A stretch of 64,000 nucleotides of DNA from Amia ocellicauda (lineage: Eukaryota; Chordata; Actinopteri; Amiiformes; Amiidae), in assembly GCF_036373705.1 (NCBI RefSeq), contig NC_089857.1:32532284-32596283 (forward strand), read 5' to 3'. Under the pieces are notes generated by a model. It was given only the letters and a program-made list of their open reading frames with translations, did no database searches and was not told the DNA's origin. Each line of letters begins with the position of its first letter. The first letter of the stretch is position 1. Shown in pieces: positions 29,867-43,600 of this stretch. Both the position numbers and the translations under genes were made by a program.

Positions 29867-32574
29867 CATCACTCATTCAGTCTGCAAACAAATGTAATTT
29901 ATTTTTGATATAACAACTGTTAAATCGTTCAGATTCTCGCTTTATTTCACTCTGACCCTCGAGACAGCGGCTTTGTGTTTTTAGGAAGGCACTGTAAAGT
30001 GAAGTTCCGTAGATTCACAAGAGCAGTGGGGATCAATCACTATGCTGCATGAAGCAAAAACTAAACTGAAGACTAACATATTTATTGTGATTTTTCTTTT
30101 TAAAAGCATTATTGGCTTCTTACAGTTGTGTGAGCTGGTGGTGTTACCTGAAACTGTCATACTCAGCATTTCCCTATCCTCTTCTTTTGGTTTATGGTCT
30201 TCAGTAGTAATTTATATGTTTGAAGTGAAGGAAAAGAAATATCAGACCTGTCAAACTACAACTGGTCACAGCTGCAAATTATGGTATATTGCTTCTTGTT
30301 TAAACAGCATGTTATTTTTGCTAACAGAGCCTTAAACATAAGTGTCCAGACCTATTAACTTGGTATGCTAATGTCAGGTCTAGAACAGTGTTTCTAGAGG
30401 AATATGGAAAAAAAAAAAACTTGTTTTCGCAAATTAACAACTGTAGACTTGTAAAATAAATTGAAGGAGTATCTTGTTTGGAACACTGATTTGGAAATCT
30501 ACACACACACCTGTACAGATAAAGAGAGCACTGTATTATAGTTTTTGGGTTATAAATATATACAATGATTTAACCATTCTTGATTTAACTGGTTTGACAT
30601 CCTTTGAAAAGCACTGTATACCCATACTGAAATTGTGTGCTTTTTAAATCATTCTGCTCATTGGCTGTTGCCACTGTATTCCTGAACTGCATTAGAATTT
30701 GTAACAGACATATTTTCAATTCAATTCAAGTGTCACTTGTGATATTAATCTCATTACTTCGAACTGACTTGTAAAAATAATGTACATCTTTTCAGTTTTT
30801 ATCAGTAGCCAATTTTTTTTCCTGTGCACAGGTCAATAAAATCAAATGTAAAAAGAAAAAATGTTGTTTAGTATTTATAAATAATTAAAACCCCCAAACT
30901 AAACAAATAACAAGATAAAACAGCAATTGCACCAGAACAATGAAAAACATTACTTTTACCAAGATGCAGAATAATTCACAACAATATGAGTAGGGTCTGT
31001 TTGTGATTGCAGAGATTTGTAAGGCCATCAGAATGAATTAAATATCTGTTTTCTAACTTGCATTTAGCAAATAAAGATTCAAATTCTGTTCTATTAGCAT
31101 GACATGTGGAATAATAAACATCCTACAGCTTGCACAATTTAATTTAATAACAATGTATCAGAAAAGCGGTTTTCACATTTTGAATTCCAGTCAAATTCTT
31201 TCCTGTTTTATGAAGATCACTCAAATGTTTTGTTGCAGTAACTATTGATGCCACTAGATGGCAGTAAATGTAACATTAAATAGTTTTAAATTGACTTCTA
31301 TTAGACAATCAGCAAATCAAACAGGTTTCATATTTTAAACTGTATAACTTGGGTTTCTAACTTGATTTAACAAAGCATTGTAAGATTGTAGAGATATACA
31401 ATATTTTTTTCCCCTCATTCCAGCTGTGATCACAAGTTGGCTTTGAAATCATTGCTCAAGAAAACGATTCTTAAAGTTTTCTACAAAATGACAGTGAAAT
31501 AATAAGTCTTTGGTAAAATTACAGTCCTGTAGTACAGACATACCTGGAAGATATGCATAAATATAAACACCAGGAGGAAGAAAACAAGACATTGTACTAG
31601 AGTGACAGACCAACTATTAGATCCATATTTATCTGGATTGAATGTCTCTCGAAATACGTAACGCTGGCAACTTTGTGTACAGCAACTGCTAAAAACATAT
31701 GATGAATAATGGAAATGTATCCCTGTGAGATAACACTGACTGATGCCTTAACAAGCCATAATCTGGGAATTTACATTAGGAAGCAAGATATTCACAAGAT
31801 GGGAAAGAAAAAAGCTGCATGTTCATTATATATGCATTTACACAGCTGTATCTAATAATCTTAAAACTGGAAATAAAGAAAAATAGCTTTTCAGATACAG
31901 TTGTAGTAACACCAATTATTCTATACTACATGATGAATATGCTATGGGTCCAGGTCAAGATAATTAAATTATTTATATTGGGTAAAATAACTAAATATTC
32001 ACCTAATTGGTGCTGATACATTAAACAAAACGCTGAGAAGAATGTGGGCCGTGTGTGTAATCCTTTTCCATTTCATTGTATTCTGAAATCCCATTTTAAC
32101 ACACTTGAAACTATATACAAAAAAAACTTCATAGCATAATGATTTGCTTGGCTGTGGGAAAACCTCTATTTTCTATATCAAAAGCAAAGTATTTCAAATG
32201 TAACAAACCTATTCTGAACGCTTCACAGGTCCACTGCCAACAATCACAGAAGCCTGCACATAGAATACATTTGCTTTTGTTTAATCGTTTGAAAACTAGG
32301 CACCACGGCACAATTCAAGCATAAATGTGTCGAGTAAGAGTACATTTCATTAGGCAGTTTTGTATAGGAAAGAGTTAGTTGTCAATTAAGCAATATAAAG
32401 GATCTCTACGTTATTTTTCGAATAAACAATTCAGTAAATATACACACCAAGCCATTTCTCTTCATCATTGAACGAATCTGTCCGTTCCTTTTTGTGTGTG
32501 TTCTCCCCATCACTGTGCAGTGTGAGCTCTGACAGGGATCCGCCCCAATCTGTCGACCTGAAGTGTTTCCATAG
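29867..32574. other. UBQLN1 3'UTR and convergent spacer with IDNK
   Basis: The UBQLN1 3'UTR probably runs to just past AATAAA at 30835-30840. The IDNK 3'UTR enters from the right on the minus strand, with an ATTAAA candidate at 32285-32280. The rest is AT-rich DNA without recognisable genes. Confidence 0.6.
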
Positions 32575-34788
32575 CTACAGATATGAAGGAAGAGCGCTCT
32601 CGATCTCGGCAGCAATTTCTGGGATGCTCTTCTCAATATCCAGGGTAATAGAGTTCTCGGATGCAGAAGGGGGTTCCAGTATGTCAAACTGAGATTGAAT
32701 CAAACTCGGTGCCATAAAATGTCCTTTCCTGGTAGCCATTCTCTTACTGATGAGCTCAATGGACCCGTGAAGGTACACAAACAGGATCCCCTTAACCCGA
32801 TCACGCTGCTCTTCCCTGCATTTTAAGTTTGAGATTTCCGTTCCAAACAACAGCGTCTCTCTGTAAACTCTCTTCAAAGCTGAACATATTAGAATTGCAT
32901 TTCTCCCTGAAGACATCTCCCTGTGTACGATCCAAGAAAAACAATGTTAATCAGATCTTGAATAGTCAGTCTTGTTAGTTATTGACACATAAAGTCACCT
33001 TTGCTAGTGTCAGTGCGGTCAAAAAGAATGACTGTACTGTAATGTCAGGGCACAACACTACTTCAGGTGGTCTTGATCAACTTCTTTTAAAAGCATTGTT
33101 ACCAACCAAAATTCATTCTGGGCCTGCTCCACCAATATCTGTTTTGAATTTTGGATGCAGAATGTGGTATCTAACAGAAGTGAGGAGGCCGTCCTAAATC
33201 AGAGGCAGAGTTGTCCTTCCCTTGAATGCTGATTCCAACAACACCATGACAGACCTCCATAAAATGTGACCTGGCAGGATTCACTATGATCTCCAGACCC
33301 AACGCTCTTTGTGCATATAAACAATACAGAATTGGCAATCTGTGCCCCCACCATGATCAAAAGCCTACGAAACAAAGAGCAAAGACGGCACATCCAACAA
33401 TGGGCCGAGCCCCCACTACAATGTGGGCTTGTCCGAACAGTGTGATTCACAGCAGTGGTCAGCATCTTGTTGCGTCTTGTACCGTGTGACATGTTGCCTT
33501 GGTTATGTGCCAATACACAAAAACAAAAAGGTTGAATTTCCATACCCAAATTATGTGTGGGAGTGCTGTATGCTGGCATTAGTAGGGAAGAATTCAGTCT
33601 TGTAGGATGACTGGGTAACTGAATGCTTCCAGTGACACAAAAGGTCCCCTTTAATTGACATTCTCTGCATATGACAAGGCCCCAGTGTAATGCTTATGTT
33701 AGGTACACATTCTGATTTGGATTTAATTCTGTATGACTGGTTCATGTGAACTGGTCTGAATCTGCTCCTGATTAGTGTAATTAAATGCCTGTAAAGGAGA
33801 ATGCTGTCTGTCCCCCAAACTTGAATCTTTGCAAAAAGGTTGAGAAGCATTTGTAATCACATAATTTGGTAAACTCATACAATCAGAATATAAATTTTCT
33901 TAAGCTGTGGCTCATCATCGTACCAATTAAAAAGGAAAGGCGAACGGAGGCAGCGGACCAAAAAAGTGAATTATTTAAAATGATTCCCTATCTGTATTTC
34001 ATGTATTAAAAATGACAATAAGGAGCAATCAAGAGACAGTAATAACACCAGACTCCAGGAACGACAACCACTCTTTGAAGTTGTCACACTGATTCGAGTG
34101 AGTAAACCATTTCTATTCCTCAATGTGCTCTCTTCCCTGCCACACCTCCTCATTTCACAATCAATTATCTTTGGTGGCGGGCTCAAACTCAGCCGAGATT
34201 CTTAAACCTAGCACGAGTTGTCTCCTCAAATACACAGAGGCATGTATTTTCAAGCACCTACAAATCAAATGATGTTAACATTCCCTTTCCCCACTGCCAG
34301 AATATGACAGAATCAGACATTGTTAACCTACTTTATTATCAACCCTGCATATAACGTGTTCTGTATGCAACACGCTATTGCATGTTCATGTCTACGACTG
34401 TATTCAAGTTTCAAGCAAATCACAGCACACTTCTGGGATGAAATATTTGCATGAATGATTAATCTGACCACAAGGATTTTAGATATTCAGTCTGGTGTTA
34501 TTTAATTAGCATGTTGTCAAAACATAGATTATGCTTCTCTATTGTTTCAGCTGCTTCAATAACAAGGTAGCATCCTAACAACTTTGTTCTTACTCTAAAG
34601 TGAAAGTTTAGCCCTCTCCCTTTTCAAGATGAACAAAATCTGACAACATCCTAATAATATAATGAATAAGTTACCTCAGGATTATGTCATGCAAAACAAG
34701 TAACCAAGGTATCCTATCCTGTTGAATAAATGTACAAAACATAGTCAGAAAGGAAATACAAAAAATGCATTTATATATCATCATCCTA

Positions 34789-34819
<31 letters not shown>

Positions 34820-35246
34820 TTTCTTCTTCTTCTTCTTCTTCTTTTTCATAACCCTGGTAAAACATCTTTTAACACTAGGTGTCACCAGTCACAGAAAGGT
34901 TCACTGTAATGGAAATCAGCAGAGAGAATCAAGGCCTGGTTTTGTATTCCTTTTATGGATTCAGTCCTATCACATTAAACGCTTATTATTGTTATTATTT
35001 GATAATGCCCTTTATTCCACTCTACAAAACATACTCCTTTACTTTTGGGTTGCTATAGAAAATATGATTGACAGATTTTTTTATTTGTTATGTAGTATAA
35101 TTTACAATGTTTTGTATGGGGGGAGTCATGTTTTAAACTAACTAACCAAGAGTATTTTGGTATTTTACCTACTAGCATTGTCAGACTTCCCATAATGATT
35201 GTATGCTTAATATGAATCATATAATAGACATTATTTAAATCATAAA

Positions 35247-35294
<48 letters not shown>

Positions 35295-36169
35295 AAATAA
35301 AGCAGGAACTTTTCCAACCCAAATATTCCAGTAAGACATTGCATATTTTTGTCTATGTTGTATCTTGTTAAAGTGTGGTTTAAAAAAAACAAAATAATAT
35401 ATCAAACTTTAAATCTCGATTTGATCGAAAATATCACAGAGCAACCTAGTGGCTCGGGTACCTCATCACATAAAGGTATTCCTTTGGCCATTCTGTCTAT
35501 GTTTTCCATGGGGTGATAGTCATCTCCATCAAATAGAGTCCAACCCAGCTGCAAAGATACAGACAATTAGAATTGATATTATGATGTACAGAAAAACACA
35601 CAATTATATCACTTCATATCTGCAAATGTACCTGGTTTGCAAGGAATGATCCCACAGCCGTTCTGAGAAACAAAAGACAGGCTATTCATTGGTATGGCAA
35701 GCTGAGGAATGGCAGTGCTATCAGGGTAAGCCTGCTGGGGAAGCTCAATAAAAAGCCCTTGTTTTATTAAAATATGAATTATAATAAAGAGAGCTGCACA
35801 GCTGGTGTAACACTGGAGTGCTGAGTGGCCACACAATGACTGTTACACAATGCTTTTGTTACAAAGTTACTGCCCAACACCCCGTCACCTCTGTACCCCG
35901 CTGATCAACTGCAGATAGCCAGCAAACACCTAATGGCATGCACTGTTGTAAAATACATTCAGTAGCATTATACATTGATGGGCTCAGTTACTATATATAT
36001 ATATATATATATTTGTTTTAAAGTAGGTACTTCCTTTTAACTGACACAAAATCCACTGATCTACATGCTATTCCAATCATATGCATTACTGTCTCTTTCT
36101 GTGCTATAGTTTCCGTTAAAGTTAAGCATACTTCCCACTCCCGCACACTCCCATTAACACCAGTATCAT
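32575..36169 (-). CDS. idnk: IDNK, gluconokinase (5 coding exons, 181 aa)
   Basis: Minus-strand coding exons in order: 36169-36132, 35662-35632, 35548-35462, 34718-34675, 32920-32575. All junctions are GT-AG and the phases close to 181 residues (human about 187). The enzyme transfers phosphate from ATP to D-gluconate, giving 6-phosphogluconate. Residues 1-14 (MILVLMGVCGSGKT) form the N-terminal strand and Walker A P-loop, with K13 and T14; the Lys codon is split by intron 1. LGWTLFDGDDYHP (24-36) and MAKGIPLCDEDRIPWL match the family's substrate-binding region. ICSALKRVYRE, KGHFMAPSLIQSQFDILEPP and a C-terminal helix follow. The start ATG is the only one close upstream of the P-loop. It is convergent with UBQLN1 and divergent from FRMD3. 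Confidence 0.95.
34787..34843. repeat. Compound (TA)n-(T)n-(TTC)n microsatellite
   Basis: TA tract 34787-34811, T tract to about 34822, then TTC repeats to 34843. It lies in the IDNK intron only about 70 bp upstream of the 44-nt coding exon. On the IDNK strand it reads GAA repeats, poly(A), then TA. Confidence 0.97.
35248..35290. repeat. (TA)n microsatellite
   Basis: About 21 TA units in an IDNK intron. Confidence 0.97.
35632..35662 (-). CDS. idnk: IDNK 31-nt micro-exon completing the P-loop
   Basis: This minus-strand exon lies between ttctcag and gtacat. With AA from exon 1 it gives K-T-A-V-G-S-F-L-A-N-Q, directly continued by LGW from the next exon. It matches KSTVGALLASELGW of mammalian gluconokinase in position and length. 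Without it the Walker A lysine cannot be formed. Confidence 0.9.
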
Positions 36170-36260
36170 CCCGCACGGCACTACCGCGTCTGAGGGACGC
36201 GCAGACGCACAGCACGCCGGTGACGTCAACAGCCTCCGCCCCCATCTTTTAAAGCTACAG
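36170..36260 (-). promoter_or_regulatory. IDNK core promoter
   Basis: A perfect palindromic CRE (TGACGTCA, 36221-36228) and, on the minus strand, a GC box with a YY1-like start (AAGATGGGGGCGG, about 36249-36237) lie 50-80 bp upstream of the IDNK ATG in a local CpG-rich patch. The motifs are seen; promoter function is inferred. It suggests CREB/ATF-type control. Confidence 0.6.
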
Positions 36261-36465
36261 CACATGTGGGTGCCATGTGACTGATGTGGATGGACTTTAA
36301 TCTTTAAAATCCATATAATCTGCGACATCCAACATTAACTCCTTACAGAAACTAAGTATTCATTGATTATCTGAGTAATAGTAATAGTAAAAGAGTAATA
36401 GTAAAAATAAGCAAGCATTAGTGAGAAAGATGATCTGTTAAACCGTGCACGTTGGGCTTTTTGTA

Positions 36466-36670
36466 GCTTAGGCCAGGGGTTTTCAACCCGGTCCCTAACC
36501 CTGCCCTGCTGGTTTTTGTTCCAACCTAGGTCTTAATTACTTAACTGAATGGTATATTGCTTTGTTAGGTCAATTAAGGATTCAATTAAGCAATTAAGAC
36601 CTCTGTTGGAACAAAAACCAGCAGGGCAGGGGGTACTCCAGGACCGGTTTGAAAACCACTGGCTTAGGCT
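36466..36670. mobile_element. Foldback (palindromic) non-autonomous element, copy 1
   Basis: Imperfect inverted repeat of about 200 bp. The left arm contains CCTGCCCTGCTGGTTTTTGT and the right arm ACAAAAACCAGCAGGGCAGG, with a centre rich in TTAATTAC/CAATTAAG. The outer arms match too (GCCAGGGGTTTTCAA and TTGAAAACCACTGGC). It encodes no protein. It is of the same kind as the element at 37553-37744. Confidence 0.85.
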
Positions 36671-37339
36671 ATAACCCATTGATTACAATAGTGTGCTGAA
36701 TAATATAGGCCTATACAATATGTATGTTCAGTTAAGCAAGTTGTCTCTTTGTAAAATATGTTTTACTTTTGCTTCCACTGTTGGCTCCAATAAAAAAAAC
36801 TCAATGTACATACTGGTTAAACTAAAGAAAAAAAATGTGTGTAAACATGCACTACATGTAGGCTTCTTCTGAATCTGCTGCTGCTGCTTAGCAAATGTAA
36901 CAGTTACATTAGTATTACATAAATAGTCATGGAAAATCCAGCAATCTGCTTGACTTCTACACTTTTCCATTTCCCTGGGTCATTGAAATCATCAAAATAG
37001 CTTGTGCTTTGATATACTGTTCTACTTTTCATATGTACTTATATAATCAGAGTACTACATAAGATTTGTAGTTAGAATTTCATAAAACACCTCATAAGTA
37101 TCACTATATGTACTGATTGCAACGTAGACATCAGTGGACAAATGCAAAAAGAAATGGTGTATATCATCTCCATTCAATATCATTCTGATGTCTGAGAACA
37201 GGAACGATTAATTGGACTCTGGCAAGTCTAGTGAGTCGATTCAGAGGATTATCATTTGATAAACTGATTCACTGAAATGGAAAAACTAAAACAGGGCTGA
37301 CTCACTTTGGGGTAGTGACTATGTAAAATCATACTAAAG

Positions 37340-38045
37340 TGGTGTAGTTTGTAAAATCACAGTACAGTGTAGTGTGGTGTACCGTGGTATGAACACAATA
37401 AGACACTGACTGAAACGCAGAGAAACTGACAGACATACACACTAACAATAGGGCAGTGCTAAATAATAAGCAAGTATATGGGCTGTTGATATGGCTGCAA
37501 CACTTTTGTCACTGAAGACACCTTTCTCGTCCCCTACTAAGTTGTTTTTTTTGGTTCCCTACACCACTTTAGAGGACCCCCTGTCCTGCTGATTTTTGTA
37601 CCAACCAATATCATAATTGCTTAATTGATTCCTTAATTGAACTAACAATGCAATATAAGGCTCAATTATATAATTAAGAGCTCGGTTGGAACACAAAACA
37701 ACAGGGTAGGGGGTCCTCCAGGACTGGTTTTGGTAACCCCCTGCCCTAAGACACTCCTTTTCTCCCTTGTGAAAATTTTGTGACTGGACTGATACAAGGA
37801 CTGACAGCATACACTGACTGGCTGCTTGTGAGTGTTATTATATTAGTGTGCGTGGACAAAACACAGTGCACAGCAGACTGTAGTGTGTGGTAATGTGGTA
37901 ACAACACAGTCAAGTTAAGTGTGGTGTACTGCACGCACACATTGGAGGTCTACCATGGTAACATCACAGTAAAGTGTGGTGTACCGTGGTAAAAACGCAG
38001 TAAAGTGTAGTGTGGTGTATTGTACACACACAGGAGGTCTACCAT
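37340..38045. repeat. Degenerate minisatellite rich in GTGTGGTGTAC
   Basis: Units built from GTAAAGTGTGGTGTAC and GGAGGTCTACCA recur at 37345-37400 and more densely at 37890-38045. Two larger units start at 37921 and 38012 (period about 91 bp). A foldback element lies between the two clusters. No coding potential. Confidence 0.7.
37553..37744. mobile_element. Foldback (palindromic) non-autonomous element, copy 2
   Basis: Inverted arms GAGGACCCCCTGTCCTG and CAGGGTAGGGGGTCCTC surround a centre with GCTTAATTGATTCC and ATTAAGAGC. Same plan and related arm sequence as 36466-36670. Confidence 0.8.
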
Positions 38046-38334
38046 TATAAAAAAAACCCAGTAGCACTTCGAATCTGACTTCAGATTCCATAGGGATGTT
38101 TGTAATAAGCAAGCATTGCACGTTTTAATATTGGTGATGACAATATCACTAATAAAATGCTCCAAAAACCAAATGAGTTTGTTAAATGCATTCGCCTACC
38201 TAGCTCTGCAATACTTATTTACTTTGGCTAGCAATGCAGTAATAGCTTTCATCTAGTTGCACAACAGCAGTCGTTGTCCCTGTAGACTAATTAAATATAT
38301 TTGTCATATGGGTTAAAAAAAAAGCCATGTGTTT

Positions 38335-38732
<398 letters not shown>

Positions 38733-38857
38733 TAAAGTTATGGAGGTGATTCACTGCTGTGCATTGACCAAAAGTGTCCCTTTCTGCGGTGAGGGATGTG
38801 GTGTGGCTGTTGAAACGCTGTATTGTTAGGCATGCTTGTTTACCAACAGCGCCAGTC

Positions 38858-40659
38858 ATTCCCACTTAATATTGAAGCGTGAGGCGTAGTACACGACTTA
38901 TTGCCATGTTTTAAATTAGCAGTTGAGCTATGGCCACATATGTGTTGATATTGTGATCATACTTAAGCAGGAGCAACTTATTGCGGATTTAAATGAGCTA
39001 TGAGTGTCTCCACACGAACACAAAAACGCAGTGACAGCCCGTGGAAAAAGTGCTGCACTTGGCTGTACATTAATATAATGGTGGGTGTAGCACAGCTGAC
39101 CCAAGTTCAGCACCAATGAAAGCTGTACGGGTTCAGTGTGCTTGTTGTAGTGATTGCATAGGACACTATCGTGAATTGTTCCACACTGTTCGTTATAATT
39201 GGTATATATGGTTATAGTTGGTTTCCCTTGATGCAATGGAGTTATCAACTGACATACATGATAATAAACTGTCTTCTTCCTCCCATTTAGATGGGTGTGG
39301 TTTGTGATCTGCTGTGGGTTACTTAGGTGGCCATAGTAGTGTGGGGATGCTGTACTGTGCCTGTAGTGTTGCAGAGCTTTTTTGACATCAAGACATGTGG
39401 TTTTTGAAGTGGAAGCTGAAAATCCATCTCGGTGAGCAGTTGTAATGTGAAATCAAAACTGATAATGCAGTGAACCCTTACAGTCTTAATGTCTGGCTCA
39501 CTGCTGTCCAGATGTATTGAGATGTGCTTTTTACAAGAAATCAAAATGTGAAAAAATCACTCCAGACCAGAGAATGTTTATATACACCTATATTTTTAGA
39601 TGCAGTTTGTGTGTGTGTGTGTGTGTGTATATAATCTAGTTATACTGTACGCCCTACTCTTACCTTCCCTTTACTTTTCTGCATGGTTTTGTTGGTAAGT
39701 CAAGATGCTATGATTCAATGGCAGACAGATGTACATTTTGAAATGTTTTAGGACCATATGTGTTGTCTATTTGTATATGTGAAGCAGCAGAACTGTTTTT
39801 AACCAGGCACTTTCAATTTTAAGTTTGTGATCAAGTTTCTACAGCCCTAGAAAATCACACATTGTGTAGGAGGCCTATCGCTTTAAGATACTGCAGTTTA
39901 ATAGCGGGTGTTGTGTTTTGAGGCTTAGTTTTTGGTAGTCCCTATTAAACACAAGTGTAGAGGAAATGTGGAAGAAAGACGGGAGCAGGGAAAGATGTCT
40001 CCTTTGTTCAGTCCCTATCCTGAACTAGCTTGATACTTCCTCTGCCATGCTTGAAAAAAGCAGTGCCAAAGTTGGTATCGCCAGTGAAATAATGTCCCCT
40101 TCGGTCACTATAGGGCACTGTCTGAGTCAATTCACACATACTGGGTTTAATCAATGCACAAAGCAATGGGAGAATGGTTTCCTGAAGGGACACATTGATA
40201 CTCCAGAAAGTCATAAGCGAGTGAGTTTTCAGCAGGTTCTTTAGGAGTATCGGAGCAAACCTGTTATTGCTTTGTCCTTTCCTGATTTACTGCTTAGCTC
40301 TGCATGACAGTATGCCAACCAGTTTAGTGATATTCCTGTTATAAGCTGTCATGCTGGTACTTTGTTTCGTACTATTTGGATATTATTGTCTAGTTAATGT
40401 AGACAACTCAGCTCAGATAAGCCATATACATTCTGCAGCAGTCGTGTTGTAGGTATATAGTTAATATTGTTATTCCACGGTGGTTTCTAATGTATAATTT
40501 ATGATCATCCATGTAGACATAATTCATACCCACCATAACAATACTTCCATTTCAAAGAGATTTTTTTTCCCTATTGATTTAAGTTAGTCCTAAGAGAAGC
40601 ACACCACTGTATTATACATAATTTGCATTATTATGTGAAAACAAAATACTAATTATTTA
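38858..40659. repeat. Duplication source segment, copy A (1802 bp)
   Basis: It matches 46963-48764 base for base as far as I can read, with a constant offset of 8105 and no indels, including a (TG)n tract (39608-39628). Its part 39871-40525 occurs a third time at 46312-46966. It starts about 190 bp into FRMD3 intron 1. Small open frames inside it recur in the copies but look random. Confidence 0.95.
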
Positions 40660-43600
40660 ACAGTATACGCCATGCTTTTACATGCTTTACTGTTGTCATT
40701 AAAATAAAAAAGTAGCTTTTTCTGAAAGGATACTCAATTATATATTTTTTTAATATCTTGGGTGTAAAAATACAAAAATAATGTAAAATTTGTATACAGT
40801 GTTTGACATTCAACTTGTTTAGGACCTTCTTTATAACTAGCAGATTAGTTTTTCACATTTATCTTTCTGTCTTAAGAATATGGAAGCTTTTCTTCTTGCT
40901 TTTCTATGTAGAATATAACTATATATATTTTTGCAGTTATATAAGAGGTTTTTGTCTATAAACGAAATAATGTAACTATATAATTTCGTTGTCATTTTCC
41001 CTTCCAATAAAAAAGAAAAGGGTTATACCTGATTACATCTAGTCTGCATCATTTTGCTTTCAGCCATGTTAACCAGTTCAGGAGAAATGGCTTCTGCACA
41101 GAGCTTGTAAACCTTTCTTTCTGCAAGGTGTGACAGGGAAGCAAATATAATGTCAAGTATTCAGAAAGTCATTGGTGTTGCAAAGGAAACTGAGCACAGG
41201 CGACAATGTCTCATTGCCTCCAGTTCAGATATAATGAATTACATTTTGACATAATACCCAGTTATTTTGTCAAAGAAAAGTTTCATTACAGATGGGCTCA
41301 AAACCTCCCTAGGTACATATGCAACTGGACATGAAATGGATATGTTCATGTAAACTGCATTGTTAAGGCTCTGGTATTTCGGAAAAACTCACCAACCAGC
41401 TTGAAAGAGCTGACATCCTTAATACTGGGAACTGCTGGAAAGTACACTTGACAAATCATAAAAACCATTAGCTGTGTCAAGGTCAGATAAGAGTGTCCTA
41501 ACTGCTTCAAAAACATGATGCTCTTTAGGTAATCAAATGCAGGTGAATAGACAATCAAGGACTAATCGCTCTCTCTTTTTTAAGGTCATATACCATCTAT
41601 TTTTGACAGCTGTTTCCAGTCACTTCTTTCAACGTTCATGCATTGTTAAGGATGAATACTGGGGAGAGTATCGATCATTTCCACCTCAGTACAGTCTACT
41701 AAAGCACAGTCCACCGGAGAACAATTATTGTAACTTTGTTTAACAATTTAGACCCAATCCAGGTTGGTATTTGGCAACTCTGGTATTTTTGTTTTGGAAA
41801 AGCAGAGGCAGAATAATTTACATAATAAATTACTGACCCTTTTATTTGGTCTATTAGATCGATATTATACAGATGATCAACACTAGGCTATCTTATTTAA
41901 ACATGCAATAGTACAAATGAGGCCCAGATGAGGTCAAATCTGGTGAGCTGCGACCCAAAAGCCGTAACATGATGGTCGGATAAAGCTTTGATTTAATCTA
42001 GATGTTGTTCTTAGGTGAGGTTTTATTTATTTTCCACTCCGGTGGAATTGTGTGAGGTACATCTTTGAAAGAACACACTTTTGATTGAACGGTTTATCAT
42101 TGGAATTTGTATCCTTTTCTAAATAGTTTTGCGTTTGTGAGTTTGCTCTTGAGAACAAAACAGTTGTGCCAGAGTTCAATTCAACTTTGTGTGTCATTAT
42201 CATTTAAGCTGATGAATGAACAAAAGGTAGCAAGATATCAAATGCTGAAGGTTAAAATCTGTTCCAAATTTCCAGGTAGGCATTTTAAATGACTGTGCCC
42301 AGTTTATTATTCTTACTGTCTGCAGTTGTTTACCTTTTATTTATCTTACAGTGCATGTGTCTGTAATGAGACACCTGCCCCCTACCAACCCTGCTGAAAG
42401 TGATTGTGCATGGCAGATTTCCACAAGCATTACTCTGCACCTGATGCAAGGAGCATGGCTCAATAACTCGGCATTAGAATAACAAAATAGGTGTAACAGC
42501 ATGGTACAAAGCCTTATTTGATACAATCAGGTATTGCTAATTAATTGAGATTAAAGCATAGTGACTGAGATATTATATACTGGAGAAAATGAACAGATTC
42601 AGTGCAATGCTTCTGGCTGCTTTTTCAAGTTAAACGAAGTAAAACAATATTCTGGAGATGGTTCTATACAATTGTAGTATTGTTACAGTATGTAGGAAAA
42701 ACAATTCTCCTTTGTGGGGAAGAAACCATTATAATGACTCCCCCATTTATCTGGATTGGGTGGAAAATGACGTGAGGAATGAAATGCACACACACTCACA
42801 CAAAGAAATACTTCAATACACAGAGAAATATTTTCATGACAACCTTCTTATTTCATTGTGATGCTTTGAAACTAGACATTGCTAAATACTCTTAACAGCT
42901 TTCAAAACTAATTAGGTTTTGTCCCTGAAATGTATTCACAGAATATAACATTTTGTGCACATGGCCTTTCACTGAGGAGATAAGATGTATTAAATGTGAC
43001 GTGTACGGACAAAAAAAGCCAACGCACAATGTTTTGATAAATAAAAATGCTCAAGCTCTATTTCCAGCAGCTTTGGTAAAAACAGTGTCCCTAACTTCCC
43101 TAACATAAGACTGTGATATACAGTCTAGTATGTGAAACACAATTACCTTTAAGAGGTAGTCTAGTCCTTGAGGTTGAATGGGTTTAACATCAGTCTCGTT
43201 AGGGACGGCACAGCTATTTTATTTTAAGTCCTAATCATCTGGAAGCTCTGGGTCCTACATTTCTGTTGCTTGTGGGGTTTTTAATACATCTAATATGCCT
43301 CATCCCCGAGTCTTACCCTTCTGCTGTCTTGTGAGGGACGGGATACTTGCTGCTACATGTCTTCTATAGGGCATAGGAGACTTGTATCATTACAAATGAG
43401 GTCTGGGAGTGTATTCTGGGAGGAGATTTAGGTGGGAAATACAGAGACTAGAAACTGGAATTAAGTGATACAGGGAGGTGAAGGTTCATGGTAAATTGGA
43501 AAAGAGAAATTGAAAGCTATTAAGGATTTCAAAATATCTTTCTTCTAGGGCACGCTGAGAAAATTTGTATAGCCGTATCACTTTTAATTTAAGCCTAATG

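Noticed and set aside
34671-34865. A minus-strand frame rich in Glu and Ile-Tyr runs joined to the IDNK exon
   Set aside because: The Glu and Ile-Tyr runs are translations of (TTC)n and (TA)n microsatellites. Only the 44-nt exon 34675-34718 is real.
38928-40244. Recurring small frames (106, 73, 68 and 65 codons) that occur two or three times in the window
   Set aside because: They repeat only because the underlying DNA was duplicated. They show no domain, and identical copies give no evidence of selection.
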